This document shows positions 17,902-30,117 of a stretch of DNA of 64,000 bases, piece after piece. The stretch's first letter is position 1. Each line of letters starts with the position of its first letter. The notes below the pieces were generated by a model, which ran no database searches, was not told where the DNA came from, and worked only from the letters and a program-made list of their open reading frames with translations. Source of the DNA: Micromonospora cremea (GTDB lineage: Bacteria; Actinomycetota; Actinomycetes; Mycobacteriales; Micromonosporaceae); contig NZ_FSQT01000002.1 of NCBI RefSeq assembly GCF_900143515.1, positions 4,651,501 through 4,715,500 of the forward strand, written 5' to 3'. A program made the translations under genes and the position numbers.

Positions 17902-19082
17902 GCGCGAGGAGTGAGCCGGTTCAGCCCGTCCTGCCCATCCGATGGTCGGGCAGCGTCGCGCTGGTGCTCGCCTCCAGCACCGGTGGGGTCGGCCAGCACG
18001 TCCGCTCCGTGGCGCGCGGGCTCGTCGCGGCCGGCGCCACCGTGCTGGTGTGCGGGCCGGCGGCGACGCAGGAGCAGTTCGACTTCGCCGGGGTCGGCGC
18101 GCGCTTTCAGCCGGTGGAGATCCCGGCCAGCCCGACGCCGGCCGACGCTCGCGCGGTCCTGGCCCTGCGGCGGGTGCTCGCCGCCGCCCGGGTGGACGTG
18201 GTGCACGCGCACGGCCTGCGCGCCGGGCTGGTCGCCGTGCTGGCCCGTCCGGCCGCCCCGCTGGTCGTGACCTGGCACAACGCGGTGCTCGCCGGCGGGC
18301 TGCGTGGCGGGATGTCCCGGCTCGCCGAGCGGATGGTGGCCCGGGGCGCCCGGGTCGCCCTCGGCGCCTCCGCGGACCTGGTGGAACGGGCCGCCGCGCT
18401 GGGCGCCACCGACGCCCGGCTCGCCCCGGTCGCCGCGCCGACGCTGCCCGCGCCGCGCCGACGCCCCGCCGCCGTGCGGGCCGAGTTCGGTGTCCGCCCG
18501 GACCAGCCGCTGATCGTCTCGGTCGGCCGGCTGCATCCGCAGAAGCGGTACGACGTGCTGATCGACGCGGCGGCCCGCTGGCGTACCCGCACTCCACCGC
18601 CGGTCGTGGTGATCGCCGGCAGCGGCCCGGCCTACCTGCCGCTGGCCGCCCGGACCTCGGCGGCCCGCGCCCCGGTGACCCTGCTGGGGCACCGTACGGA
18701 CGTGGCCGACCTGCTCGCCGGCGCCGACCTCGCGGTGGTGACCAGCGACTGGGAGGCCCGGCAGCTCTTCGCCCAGGAGGCGCTGCGGGCCGGTGTGCCG
18801 CTGGTGGCCACCGCGGTCGGCGGGCTGCCGGAGCTGGTCGGCGACGCCGCCGCGCTGGTCCCCGCCGGCGACGTGGACGCCGTCGACGCGGCGGTGCGCG
18901 CGTTGCTCGACGACCCGGCAGCCCGGGCCGAGCTGGGCCGGAGCGGTGCCGAGCGGGCCGCGACGTGGCCCACCGAGGCGGACACCGTGGCCGCGTTGGC
19001 GGCCCTGTACGCCGAGCTGGCCGCGGCGCCCACCGGTCCGGCGGCCCCGGACCCTGACGCCCCGATGACGGGACACCGGTGA
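17898..19082 (+). CDS. GT4-family glycosyltransferase
   Basis: A 394-aa GT-B fold transferase. The N-terminal Rossmann part starts SGSVALVLASSTGGVGQHVRS; the donor-binding half has VSVGRLHPQKRYDVLIDAAA and the conserved EALRAGVPLVATAVGGLPELVG. Sugar donor and acceptor cannot be read from the sequence. The GTG start overlaps the murJ stop (GTGA) and its own stop overlaps the next gene, so it is tightly coupled to the flippase. Confidence 0.86.
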   Translation: MSARSEPVQPVLPIRWSGSVALVLASSTGGVGQHVRSVARGLVAAGATVLVCGPAATQEQFDFAGVGARFQPVEIPASPTPADARAVLALRRVLAAARVDVVHAHGLRAGLVAVLARPAAPLVVTWHNAVLAGGLRGGMSRLAERMVARGARVALGASADLVERAAALGATDARLAPVAAPTLPAPRRRPAAVRAEFGVRPDQPLIVSVGRLHPQKRYDVLIDAAARWRTRTPPPVVVIAGSGPAYLPLAARTSAARAPVTLLGHRTDVADLLAGADLAVVTSDWEARQLFAQEALRAGVPLVATAVGGLPELVGDAAALVPAGDVDAVDAAVRALLDDPAARAELGRSGAERAATWPTEADTVAALAALYAELAAAPTGPAAPDPDAPMTGHR

Positions 19083-21535
19083 TGCTGCGCCGACTCGCCC
19101 CCGCCCTGTTGACCGTGCTCGTGGTGGCGCTGGGCGTCACCGCGCTGGCCGCGCGCCCGCCGCAGGGCGTCCCGCAGCGCACCGCCGACTTCGTGGTGCT
19201 CGCCGGGATCGCCGGGCTGCGCTGGGAGGACGTGGATCCGCAGAGCACCCCGACCCTGTGGCGGATGGCCCAGGACGGCTCGATCGGCTCGCTGTCGGTG
19301 CGCTCCGCGCACCGGCCCACCTGCCCGGTGGACGGCTGGCTGACCCTGGGCGCGGGCAGCTTCGCCGCGTGGAACGGCAGCCGGTCGGCCGGTGGCTGCC
19401 CGCCGGCCGGGGTGGCCGTGGAGCAGCCGGACGGCATCGGCGCGAACCTGCCCGACCAGGAGAGCGTGGTCCAGTACAACCAGCAGCGGCTGCCCTGGGG
19501 CACCATGCCCGGGTCGCTGTCGGAGTCGGTGCGCTGCTCGGTCGCGGTCGGTCCGGGTGCGGCCGTGGCCGCCGCCCGACCGTTCGGCCGGGTCGACCGG
19601 TACGCCGCGGGGCTGCCGGCCGATCCGCGCGCCCTGCTCGGCTCGTGCGTGCTGAGCATCGTCGACCTGGGCATGGTCGACGGGACCGACCCGGTGGCGC
19701 GCGCCGAGGCGGCCCGCGCGGCGGACGCCCAACTGGCCCGGGTGCTGGCGGCTCGGCCGCCGCGGTCACTGGTGCTGGTCGCCGGGATCTCCGACACCGC
19801 CCAGCCGTCCCGACTGCACGTGGCGGTCGCCGACGGGCCGGGCTGGGAGCGGGGCTGGCTCACCTCGGCCAGCACCGGCCGGGACGGGTACCTGCAACTG
19901 GTCGACCTCGCGCCGACCGCGCTGGCCGCGCTGGGCCGGCCGATGCCGGATCGGCTCTTCCTCGGCCGGCCGGCGGTCAGCACCGGCGGCCGCCCGGCGG
20001 ACCTGACCGAGGCGATCAACGCCCCGGCCGACGCGGACCGGGAGGCGGCCGCGCAGCGGAGCGTCTCCGGGCGGTTCTTCACGCTGCTCGCCGGGTTGCA
20101 GGTGCTGCTGGCCATCGCGGTGCTGCCGCTGCTGCGTCGGGCCCGCCCGCACGCCGGGCCGGCCGGGCCGACGCGGGCACCGGCGCGGGTCGTGGCGGTG
20201 GTCGAGCTGCTGCTGGTGGCCGCGGCGTTGACCGTGCCGGCCGCGCTGCTCGCCGACGCGGTGCCCTGGTGGCGGGGCGAGCATTCGGGTTGGATCTTCG
20301 CCGGGGTCACCGCGCTGCTGGTGGCGGCCGGCACCGCGGCGGTCCGTTTCGTCCCCGGGTACGCCGGCACCCTCGGCCCGTTCGGCGCGGTGGCCGGGCT
20401 CACCACGCTCGTCGTCGGGCTGGACGTGCTCACCGGGGCCCGGCTTCAGCTCAACGGCGTGGTCGGCTACTCCGCGTTGCAGGGCGGCCGGTACTCCGGC
20501 CTGGGCACGGTCGGGTTGGGGGTGTTCCTCGCCGGCGCGCTGCTGAGCGGGGGCTGGCTCGCCCAGCGGGTGCACCGCACCTGGCGGCCGGCGGTGATGG
20601 TGGCCGTCGGCGGCCTCGCCGTCGTGGTGGTCGGCAGCCCGTACCTGGGCGCCGACCCGGTGGGCGCGATCGCGCTGACCGCCGGGCTGAGTGTGGCCGC
20701 CGCGATCAGCGCCGGCGGTTGGCTGACGATCAGCAGGCTGGCCTGGGCCACCATGGCCGCGCTGGCGGTCGGCATCGGCTTCGCCGTGGTGGACCTGCGC
20801 CGTCCGGCGGCGGAGCGGGGCAGCCTGGGTCGGTTCCTCTCCGCCGTGGGTGACGGCACCGGCGGGTTCACCGTGCACCGGTCCAGCACCGCGAACTTCG
20901 AGACGCTGGTCAACAGCCCGCTGACGGTGCTGGCCCTGGCCGGCGGCCTGCTGGTGTGGTTCGCCCTGCTGCAGCCGTGGGGCGGGCTGACGCGACTGTT
21001 CGGCATCTACCCGGCCGTGCGGGCCGCGCTGGCCGGTACCGCGGTCGCCGCGGTGCTCGGTGGCGTGCTCGACGGCGCGGCGCTGGACATCGCCGGCGCC
21101 GCCGCCGCGGTGGTGGTGCCGATGGCCGCGCTGGCCTCGCTGCGGGTGCTGGGGCACGCAGCGGACCGCACCCGCCCGGTCGGGGGGCGCACCCGCGACG
21201 ACGGCGCCGCCGACGATTCCGGTTTCGGCGGCGACGGGCCGGCCGGTGGGGGTGACGGCCCGACCGGCGGTGGTGGGCCGCTGGGCGCCGGCCATCCCCG
21301 CCCGATCAGCGGCCCACCCGCCGGCCCGCCCGGGAAGGTCGGCCGGCCCCCGAACCCGGCCACGCCAGCCGAACGGGCTCCCGACGATCCGGCGGAGCCG
21401 ATGCTGGACGCCCCGGCGGCGCCGGCGCAACGACCGGCTGACCCGTCGGAGGCCGACCCCTCGGACACCGCGCCGACGGTGGCGCGGCCGCCCCGGCAGG
21501 TCACCCGATCATCGACCGAGATTGCTGCTCCCTGA
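19079..21535 (+). CDS. Large multi-spanning membrane protein with alkaline-phosphatase-like ectodomain
   Basis: An 818-aa conserved actinobacterial protein. An N-terminal hydrophobic anchor (LLTVLVVALGVTALAARPP) precedes an extracytoplasmic region (about residues 30-310) with features of the alkaline-phosphatase/sulfatase superfamily (DFVVLAGIAGLRWEDVDPQ; LVDLAPTALAALG). About ten membrane segments follow (residues about 335-680), then a disordered Gly/Pro/Asp-rich tail. It overlaps the GT4 gene by 4 bp. Position after murJ and a glycosyltransferase suggests a cell-envelope role, but no reaction can be assigned. ATG at 19082 is an equally good start. Confidence 0.78.
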   Translation: MMLRRLAPALLTVLVVALGVTALAARPPQGVPQRTADFVVLAGIAGLRWEDVDPQSTPTLWRMAQDGSIGSLSVRSAHRPTCPVDGWLTLGAGSFAAWNGSRSAGGCPPAGVAVEQPDGIGANLPDQESVVQYNQQRLPWGTMPGSLSESVRCSVAVGPGAAVAAARPFGRVDRYAAGLPADPRALLGSCVLSIVDLGMVDGTDPVARAEAARAADAQLARVLAARPPRSLVLVAGISDTAQPSRLHVAVADGPGWERGWLTSASTGRDGYLQLVDLAPTALAALGRPMPDRLFLGRPAVSTGGRPADLTEAINAPADADREAAAQRSVSGRFFTLLAGLQVLLAIAVLPLLRRARPHAGPAGPTRAPARVVAVVELLLVAAALTVPAALLADAVPWWRGEHSGWIFAGVTALLVAAGTAAVRFVPGYAGTLGPFGAVAGLTTLVVGLDVLTGARLQLNGVVGYSALQGGRYSGLGTVGLGVFLAGALLSGGWLAQRVHRTWRPAVMVAVGGLAVVVVGSPYLGADPVGAIALTAGLSVAAAISAGGWLTISRLAWATMAALAVGIGFAVVDLRRPAAERGSLGRFLSAVGDGTGGFTVHRSSTANFETLVNSPLTVLALAGGLLVWFALLQPWGGLTRLFGIYPAVRAALAGTAVAAVLGGVLDGAALDIAGAAAAVVVPMAALASLRVLGHAADRTRPVGGRTRDDGAADDSGFGGDGPAGGGDGPTGGGGPLGAGHPRPISGPPAGPPGKVGRPPNPATPAERAPDDPAEPMLDAPAAPAQRPADPSEADPSDTAPTVARPPRQVTRSSTEIAAP

Positions 21536-21633
21536 GCGCCTGGGCGCCGTCGTGGTGGCCCCGCCGGGTCCCACCCGGGGTGCGGCCTGCGAGTACCCGC
21601 CCGGGAGGTGTTACCGTGGAATCCCGTGGATCG

Positions 21634-21659
21634 CGTGATCACTTTGCTGATCAAGCACG
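21634..21659. promoter_or_regulatory. Imperfect inverted repeat upstream of pyrG
   Basis: The half-sites cgtgatca and tgatca-ag-cacg lie about 40 bp before the pyrG start, in a 164-bp gap. The arrangement could be an operator or part of a 5' leader; nothing else in the sequence tells which. Confidence 0.25.
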
Positions 21660-21672
21660 GCGGTCTGCATGA

Positions 21673-24089
<2,417 letters not shown>

Positions 24090-24139
24090 GAGTCGCCGCC
24101 GGGGCGCACCCGGCGGCCCCGGCGAGGGGTACGCGCGAA

Positions 24140-24169
24140 GGGCCCCGCGGCACGCGTGCCGCGGGGCCC
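24140..24169. terminator. Perfect 14-bp hairpin between convergent genes
   Basis: The arms gggccccgcggcac and gtgccgcggggccc are separated by only 2 bases, between the Nudix gene (+) and the TM2 gene (-). It is probably a bidirectional terminator. The T-rich tail is weak, as usual in these genomes. Confidence 0.8.
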
Positions 24170-24187
24170 TTGTCGTGGTCCGGTGGA

Positions 24188-24445
24188 TCAGTCGCGCAGC
24201 GGCCGGCCCTGTGCGTCCGTGCCGCCGTTGACCAGGATGAGGATGCCGTCGATGAGGCCCCAGATGCTGCCGAAGCCGAGGGTGCACACGCTCACGACGA
24301 GCTGCAGCACACCGATCTTGATGTCGCCGATGTAGAACCGACCGGCGCCGAAGAAGCCGAGCAGGATGCCGAGGACGCCCGCAACGACCTTGCTCTTGTC
24401 GGAGACGCCCTGGGGGTACCCCGGCTGGTAAGGAGGAGTGGTCAT
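24188..24445 (-). CDS. TM2-domain membrane protein
   Basis: An 85-aa protein. A short Pro/Tyr/Gly-rich N-terminus (MTTPPYQPGYPQG) precedes a TM2 domain: two membrane helices joined by GAGRFYIGDIKIGVLQL, then IWGLIDGILILVNGGTDAQG. Function of the family is unknown. ATG at 24445; no clear ribosome site, so it may be leaderless. Divergent from ald across 292 bp with no other gene. Confidence 0.82.
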   Translation of the reverse strand: MTTPPYQPGYPQGVSDKSKVVAGVLGILLGFFGAGRFYIGDIKIGVLQLVVSVCTLGFGSIWGLIDGILILVNGGTDAQGRPLRD

Positions 24446-24737
24446 GGGCCGACACACTAGTGATCCACTCGCCCGCTGTCCGCAGCGGGACCCACCAGAT
24501 GGGACGATAATGGGTGAACATTGTCCTGACGGCTGAGGTTGCCCCCCACCGCCGACCCGGTCGATGCCCTGACACTCCGTCAGGTCACCCCGGCACCGGA
24601 TGCCACTGTGCTGGCCCGCGGCGGGGCCGGGCGCGCCTAGACTGCCGCCGGCGGGACCGGTGGACCGCGGTGGCAACGGGGCCGTCGCGGCACCGAGCAG
24701 TCGGGGGAGAGCAGCCCCGAAGAGAGGTGTCTGCATC

Positions 24738-25853
24738 GTGAAGGTCGGAATCCCACGCGAGGTCAAGAACCACGAGTACCGCGTGGCGATCACGCCGGCG
24801 GGCGTCAACGAGTTCACCCGCAGCGGTCACCAGGTCTTCGTCGAGTCCGGCGCCGGCATCGGCTCCAGCATCAGCGATGAGGAGTTCGCCACGGCGGGCG
24901 CCAAGATCCTGGCCACCGCCGACGAGGTGTGGGAGACCGCCGAGCTGGTGCTCAAGGTCAAGGAGCCGATCGCCGAGGAGTACCACCGGATGCGCGAGGG
25001 GCAGGTGCTCTTCACCTACCTGCACCTGGCCGCCTCCAAGGAGTGCACCGACGCGCTGATCGACCGGAAGGTCACCGGCATCGCGTACGAGACCGTCGAG
25101 CTGCCCGACCGGTCGTTGCCGCTGCTCGCCCCGATGTCCGAGGTGGCCGGCCGGCTCGCCCCGCAGGTGGGCGCCTTCTACATGATGCGCACCGGCGGTG
25201 GGCGCGGCGTGCTGCCCGGCGGCGTGTCCGGGGTGTACGCGGCCAAGACCGTGGTCATCGGCGCCGGCGTCTCCGGCATGAACGCCGCCGTGATCGCGCT
25301 GGGCCTGCAGTCCGAGGTGCTGCTGCTGGACAAGAACGTCGCCCGGCTGCGCCAGGCCGACGCCATCTACCGGGGCCACCTGCAGACGGTCGCCTCCAAC
25401 GCGTACGAGATCGAGCGGGCCGTGCTCGACGCCGACCTGGTCATCGGCGCGGTGCTGGTGCCCGGCGCCAAGGCGCCGACCCTGATCTCCAACGAGCTGG
25501 TCTCCCGGATGAAGCCGGGCAGCGTGCTGGTCGACATCGCCATCGACCAGGGTGGCTGCTTCGAGGACTCGCGCCCCACCACGCACGCCGACCCGGTCTA
25601 CAAGGTGCACGAGTCGATCTTCTACTGCGTGGCGAACATGCCGGGCGCGGTGCCGAACACCAGCACCTACGCGCTGACCAACGTCACCCTGCCGTACGCC
25701 CTGGAGTTGGCCAACCAGGGCTGGCGCGAGGCGCTGCGCCGCGACCCGGCGCTGGCGCTGGGCCTGAACACCCACGACGGCCGGGTCACCTACGGCCCGG
25801 TCGCCGAGTCGCACGGCATGGACGTGCTCCCGCTGGCCGACGTGCTGGCCTGA
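24738..25853 (+). CDS. ald: Alanine dehydrogenase
   Basis: A 371-aa NAD-dependent enzyme interconverting L-alanine with pyruvate and ammonia; length is the family norm. The N-terminus [20 protein letters not shown] is diagnostic; Lys in [13 protein letters not shown] and His in FTYLHLAAS are substrate-site residues; the NAD-binding glycine motif is [17 protein letters not shown] start with AGAGAGG upstream. Confidence 0.95.
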   Translation: MKVGIPREVKNHEYRVAITPAGVNEFTRSGHQVFVESGAGIGSSISDEEFATAGAKILATADEVWETAELVLKVKEPIAEEYHRMREGQVLFTYLHLAASKECTDALIDRKVTGIAYETVELPDRSLPLLAPMSEVAGRLAPQVGAFYMMRTGGGRGVLPGGVSGVYAAKTVVIGAGVSGMNAAVIALGLQSEVLLLDKNVARLRQADAIYRGHLQTVASNAYEIERAVLDADLVIGAVLVPGAKAPTLISNELVSRMKPGSVLVDIAIDQGGCFEDSRPTTHADPVYKVHESIFYCVANMPGAVPNTSTYALTNVTLPYALELANQGWREALRRDPALALGLNTHDGRVTYGPVAESHGMDVLPLADVLA

Positions 25854-25927
25854 GCGGTGGCGGGCTGACCGGCATCGCGGACAGGGCCGGCGCGGGCGAG
25901 CAGCCCGCACCGGCCCTGCGCCGTGCC

Positions 25928-26857
25928 GTGCGCGGCTATCTCGACCACCTCACCGTCGAGCGGGGCCTGTCCGCGAACACCCTCGCCTCGTACCGCCGGG
26001 ACCTGGAGCGCTACCTGGCGACCCTGGTGGACGCCGGCATCGGCGACCTCGCGTCGGTCGGCGCCGGCGTCGTCGAATCGCACCTGGCCCGGCTGCGCGC
26101 CGGCGACGACGCGCACCCGCCGCTGGCGGTCTCCTCGGCCGCCCGCGCGGCCAGCGCGGTACGCGGCCTGCACCGCTTCGCGCTGCGCGAGGGGCTGGCC
26201 GGCGCCGACCCCAGCCGAGACGTCCGCCCGCCCACCCCGCCGCGCCGGCTGCCCCGCGCGCTGCCGGTCCACGACGTGGTCCGGCTGCTGGAGACCGCCG
26301 GCCCGGTCACCGCGACCGGCGACGGCGCGCCGCTCGCGCTGCGCGACCGGGCGCTGCTGGAATTTCTGTACGGCACCGGGGCGCGGATCTCCGAGGCGGT
26401 CGGCGCCGCCGTGGACGACCTCGACGCCGACGAGGGCACCGTGCTGCTGCGCGGCAAGGGCGGCCGGGTGCGGCTGGTGCCGATCGGCGGGTACGCCGTC
26501 GAGGCGGTGCGCGCCTACCTGGTCCGGGCCCGGCCCGGGCTGGCCTCGACCGGCCGGGGCACCCCGGCGGTCTTCCTCAACGCCCGCGGCGGCGCGTTGA
26601 CCCGGCAGGGCGCCTGGGCCATCCTGCGGCGCGCCGCCGGCCGGGCCGGGCTGCCGGTCGACGGGCCCGCCGCGGTCTCCCCGCACACCCTGCGCCACTC
26701 CTACGCCACCCACCTGCTCGACGGCGGCGCCGACGTGCGGGTGGTCCAGGAGTTGCTCGGGCACGCATCGGTGACCACCACCCAGGTCTACACCCTGGTG
26801 ACCGTCGAGCGGCTGCGCGAGGTGTACGCCACCGCCCACCCGCGCGCCCGGGGCTGA
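25928..26857 (+). CDS. xerD: Tyrosine recombinase XerD
   Basis: A site-specific recombinase for chromosome dimer resolution at dif. The N-terminal SAM-like domain ([20 protein letters not shown]) and catalytic residues are present: Arg in [11 protein letters not shown], Lys in [10 protein letters not shown], HxxR in [10 protein letters not shown], His in [10 protein letters not shown] and Tyr in QVYTLV. The GTG at 25928 is the first ordinary start in frame. A CTG at 25865 would add 21 residues that look native ([20 protein letters not shown]), so the true start may lie there. Confidence 0.9.
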   Translation: MRGYLDHLTVERGLSANTLASYRRDLERYLATLVDAGIGDLASVGAGVVESHLARLRAGDDAHPPLAVSSAARAASAVRGLHRFALREGLAGADPSRDVRPPTPPRRLPRALPVHDVVRLLETAGPVTATGDGAPLALRDRALLEFLYGTGARISEAVGAAVDDLDADEGTVLLRGKGGRVRLVPIGGYAVEAVRAYLVRARPGLASTGRGTPAVFLNARGGALTRQGAWAILRRAAGRAGLPVDGPAAVSPHTLRHSYATHLLDGGADVRVVQELLGHASVTTTQVYTLVTVERLREVYATAHPRARG

Positions 26858-27039
26858 GCCCCCGCTTGCGGTCGGTCCCGACACGCCGGGCCGGTGCCGA
26901 ACCCCCTGCTGGTCGGTGGCGTACAGTCGGCATCGGCGCGGACCTCCTGGGGCGACACGACCGGGGTGCGCAGCGGCGCCGCGAAGGACGTCGGACGGCT
27001 CCGACGCCGGGTGGGTCGTCGGGAGGGGGCAACGAGGAC

Positions 27040-27963
27040 ATGGCTGGCAACGGTGACCGTGCCGAGACCTGGACGTCGGAGCTCCGCGAGCAGCAGGCCA
27101 CGCTCGGCGCGGACCTGGGTCCGGCGGACCCGGCGGCCTACACGATGCGCAAGCCCATCCCCGAGCCGATGCCCACCGATCGGCACGGCCCGGCGCGCAT
27201 CATCGCGATGGCCAACCAGAAGGGCGGCGTCGGCAAGACCACCACCACCATCAACCTGGGCGCGGCGCTGGCCGAGTACGGCCGCAAGGTGCTGCTGGTC
27301 GACTTCGACCCGCAGGGCGCGCTCTCGGTGGGGCTGGGGGTCAACCCGCACAACCTCGACCTGTCCGTCTACAACCTGCTCATGCAGGACGACGTCCTCG
27401 CCGAGGACGTCCTGATCAAGACCGACGTCGCGGGCCTGCACCTGCTTCCGGCCAACATCGACCTCTCCGCCGCCGAGATCCAGCTGGTCAACGAGGTCGC
27501 CCGCGAGATGGCCCTGGCCCGGATCCTGCGGACGGTCCGCAAGGAGTACGACTACATCCTGATCGACTGCCAGCCGTCGCTCGGTCTCCTGGCGATCAAC
27601 GCGCTGACCGTCGCGCACGGTGTGCTCATCCCGCTCGAGTGCGAGTTCTTCAGCCTGCGCGGCGTCGCGCTGCTGCTGGACACCATCGACAAGGTGCGCG
27701 AGCGGCTCAACTTCGACCTGGAGCTCGAGGGCATCCTCGCCACCATGTACGACAGCCGCACCACGCACTGCCGGCAGGTGCTGCAGCGGGTTGTCGAGGC
27801 GTTCGGCGACAAGGTCTACCAGACGGTCATCACCAAGACGGTGAAGTTCCCCGAGTCCACCGTGGCCGGTGCTCCGATCACCACGCTGGACCCGGCGTCC
27901 TCCGGGGCGCGCAACTACCGTCAACTGGCCCGTGAGGTGATCGCCGCCCAGTCGGAGCGGTAG
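27040..27963 (+). CDS. parA: ParA/Soj-family chromosome-partitioning ATPase
   Basis: A 307-aa Walker-type ATPase with the deviant P-loop KGGVGKTTT (about residues 60-68), VDFDPQGALSVGLG and DYILIDCQPSLG. It lies directly upstream of scpA-scpB, the arrangement of Rv1708-Rv1710; this paralogue differs from the origin-proximal parAB pair, and no parB follows. ATG at 27040 with GGGAGGGGG upstream. Confidence 0.9.
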   Translation: MAGNGDRAETWTSELREQQATLGADLGPADPAAYTMRKPIPEPMPTDRHGPARIIAMANQKGGVGKTTTTINLGAALAEYGRKVLLVDFDPQGALSVGLGVNPHNLDLSVYNLLMQDDVLAEDVLIKTDVAGLHLLPANIDLSAAEIQLVNEVAREMALARILRTVRKEYDYILIDCQPSLGLLAINALTVAHGVLIPLECEFFSLRGVALLLDTIDKVRERLNFDLELEGILATMYDSRTTHCRQVLQRVVEAFGDKVYQTVITKTVKFPESTVAGAPITTLDPASSGARNYRQLAREVIAAQSER

Positions 27964-28004
27964 CCGGAACGCCCGGTGCCCACCTCGTGCACTACGGTCG
28001 TCCG

Positions 28005-29057
28005 GTGACCGCGCCACCCCTCGACCCGCCGGCCGGGCCGCACGAGGCCGCCGCCCCGGCGGTCGCCGCCGAGCTGGCCGTCGAGGCCGACGGCGTGCTG
28101 CCGACCGCCCCGGCGGTCCCCGCCGAGGAGACCTCCGGCTTCACCGTGCGGCTGGCCAACTTCAGCGGCCCGTTCGACCTGCTGCTGCAACTGATCAGCA
28201 AGCACAAACTCGATGTCACCGAGGTGGCCCTGCACAAGGTCACCGACGAGTTCATCGCCTACATCCGGGCCATGGGCGACAAGTGGGACCTCGACGAGGC
28301 CAGCGAGTTCCTGCTGATCGCCGCGACCCTGCTCGACCTGAAGGCGGCCCGGCTGCTACCCGCCGCCGAGGTGGAGGACGAGGCGGACCTCGCCCTGCTG
28401 GAGGCGCGGGACCTGCTCTTCGCCCGGCTGTTGCAGTACAAGGCGTACAAGGAGGCGGCGGCGCACATCGCCGAGCTGGAGGCGGTCGGCGGTCGGCGGT
28501 ATCCGCGGGCGGTCAGCCTGGAGCCCCGTTACGCCGAGGCGCTGCCCGACCTGGTGCTCGGCATCGGCCCGCAGCGGCTGTTGAAGCTGGCCGTGAAGGC
28601 GATGACCCCGAAGCCGGTGCCGGAGGTCTCCATCGCCCACGTGCACATGGTCCGGGTCAGCGTCCGGGAACACGCCGGGATCCTCGCCACCCGGCTGCGC
28701 CGGGCCGGTACGGCCACCTTCTCGCTGCTCTGCGCCGATTGCGAGGCCACCCTGGAGGTGGTGGCCCGGTTCCTCGCGCTGCTGGAGTTGTACCGGGAGG
28801 GCTTGGTGGCTTTCGTGCAGGAGCAGGCTCTGGAGGAGCTGACCGTGCGCTGGACCGGCCCGACCGACGGCGACACCGAGCTGCACGTCGACGAGTACGC
28901 CGGTGCCCCGGCCGACCCGGAGTCGACGAGCGTGCCGGCAGGCCCGGCCGACCCGGAGCCGGTGGATGCGGCCGAGCCAGAGCCGGACCCCGTTGCGGCG
29001 GGGGAGGCCGGGGGAGCGGACGAGACGGCAACGACGGAGGGGGAGCGCGATGAGTGA
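28005..29057 (+). CDS. scpA: Segregation and condensation protein A
   Basis: A kleisin subunit of the SMC-ScpAB condensin. After a Pro/Ala-rich N-terminal extension, the core starts at FTVRLANFSGPFDLLLQLIS and continues with DEASEFLLIAATLLDLKAAR. The C-terminal winged helix is FSLLCADCEATLEVVARFLA. A Glu/Asp/Pro-rich tail of about 50 residues follows. The GTG at 28005 or 27987 may start it. The stop overlaps scpB by 8 bp. Confidence 0.9.
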   Translation: MTAPPLDPPAGPHEAAAPAVAAELAVEADGVLPTAPAVPAEETSGFTVRLANFSGPFDLLLQLISKHKLDVTEVALHKVTDEFIAYIRAMGDKWDLDEASEFLLIAATLLDLKAARLLPAAEVEDEADLALLEARDLLFARLLQYKAYKEAAAHIAELEAVGGRRYPRAVSLEPRYAEALPDLVLGIGPQRLLKLAVKAMTPKPVPEVSIAHVHMVRVSVREHAGILATRLRRAGTATFSLLCADCEATLEVVARFLALLELYREGLVAFVQEQALEELTVRWTGPTDGDTELHVDEYAGAPADPESTSVPAGPADPEPVDAAEPEPDPVAAGEAGGADETATTEGERDE

Positions 29058-30117
29058 CGAGGAACGCCGGGACTCCCTGGCCGACCAGGCCGCCGCCTGG
29101 GTCCCCCCGTGGGACCGACCCCGTCCGCCCACACCCACCGTCTCCGACTCCGACGAAGAAGCCGTCGCCGTTGACGACCGCGTCGCCGAGCCGATTCCGT
29201 CCGGCACTGCCGAGCCGGCCCTGCCCGGCACCGCCGAGCCGGCCCTGCCCGGCACCGCCGAGCCGGCCCTGCCCGGCACCGCCGAGCCGGCCCTGCCCGG
29301 CACCGCCGAGCCGGCCCTGCCCGGCACCGCCGAGCCGGCCCTGCCCGGCACCGCCGAGCCGATTCCGTCCCGGCCCGTCACCAGCGATCCGATTCCTGCG
29401 GAAGGTCTTGGAGGGGAACCACCCGGGCCGGAATCTTCAAAGATCGCGGAGGAGGCGGGCGCGCCGGGCGCGGGCGCGGCGGCGGGGGAGGGCGTCGCTG
29501 GGGACGTACCCCCGCGGTCGGTTGTGGGGCGGCGGAGGGTGCCGGCCGCGCCGGAGCCCGCGCCGGAGTTGTCCGACGCCGAGCTGCGCGGCGCGCTGGA
29601 GGCGATCCTGCTGGTGGTCGACGAGCCGGTCAGCGAGCTGATCCTGGCCCAGGTGCTGGAGCAGCCGGCCGAGCGGGTCGGGCCGATGCTCGACGAGATC
29701 GCCGCCGGTTACACCGCTGCCGGGCACGGTTTCGAGCTGCGCCGGGCGGCTGGCGGCTGGCGGCTGTACACCCGGCCGGAATACGCGACCTATGTCGAAC
29801 GGTTCGTATTGGACGGGCAGTCCGTGCGGCTGACCCAGGCGGCGCTGGAGACCCTCGCCGTGGTCGCCTACAAGCAGCCGGTGACCCGCTCGCGTATTTC
29901 CGCCATCCGCGGTGTGAACTGCGATGGGGTCATCCGTACGCTGGTTACCCGCGGCCTGGTCGAGGAGTGCGGCACCGAACCGGACAGCGGGGCGTTCCTC
30001 TACCGGACCACCACGCTGTTCCTGGAGAAGCTCGGGCTGAACACCGTCGACGAACTGCCGCCACTCGCACCCTTCCTGCCCGACGACGTAGAAGAGCTTG
30101 CTGATGCCACGCAATGA
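29050..30117 (+). CDS. scpB: Segregation and condensation protein B with repeat-rich N-terminal extension
   Basis: A 355-aa protein. The conserved ScpB core begins only at about residue 175 (LSDAELRGALEAILLVVDEP) and contains LTQAALETLAVVAYKQPVT and RTLVTRGLVEECG. The long N-terminal extension is disordered and carries six EPALPGTA repeats. ScpB usually has about 190-260 aa, so the extension is unusual. ATG overlaps scpA; an AGGGGGAG site precedes it. Confidence 0.9.
   Translation: MSDEERRDSLADQAAAWVPPWDRPRPPTPTVSDSDEEAVAVDDRVAEPIPSGTAEPALPGTAEPALPGTAEPALPGTAEPALPGTAEPALPGTAEPALPGTAEPIPSRPVTSDPIPAEGLGGEPPGPESSKIAEEAGAPGAGAAAGEGVAGDVPPRSVVGRRRVPAAPEPAPELSDAELRGALEAILLVVDEPVSELILAQVLEQPAERVGPMLDEIAAGYTAAGHGFELRRAAGGWRLYTRPEYATYVERFVLDGQSVRLTQAALETLAVVAYKQPVTRSRISAIRGVNCDGVIRTLVTRGLVEECGTEPDSGAFLYRTTTLFLEKLGLNTVDELPPLAPFLPDDVEELADATQ
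29212..29355 (+). repeat. 24-bp tandem repeat (six copies) inside scpB
   Basis: Six virtually identical 24-bp units encode EPALPGTA. Flanking variants (EPIPSGTA and EPIPSRP) mark the edges. Near identity at the DNA level points to recent slippage; copy number may vary between strains. Confidence 0.9.
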
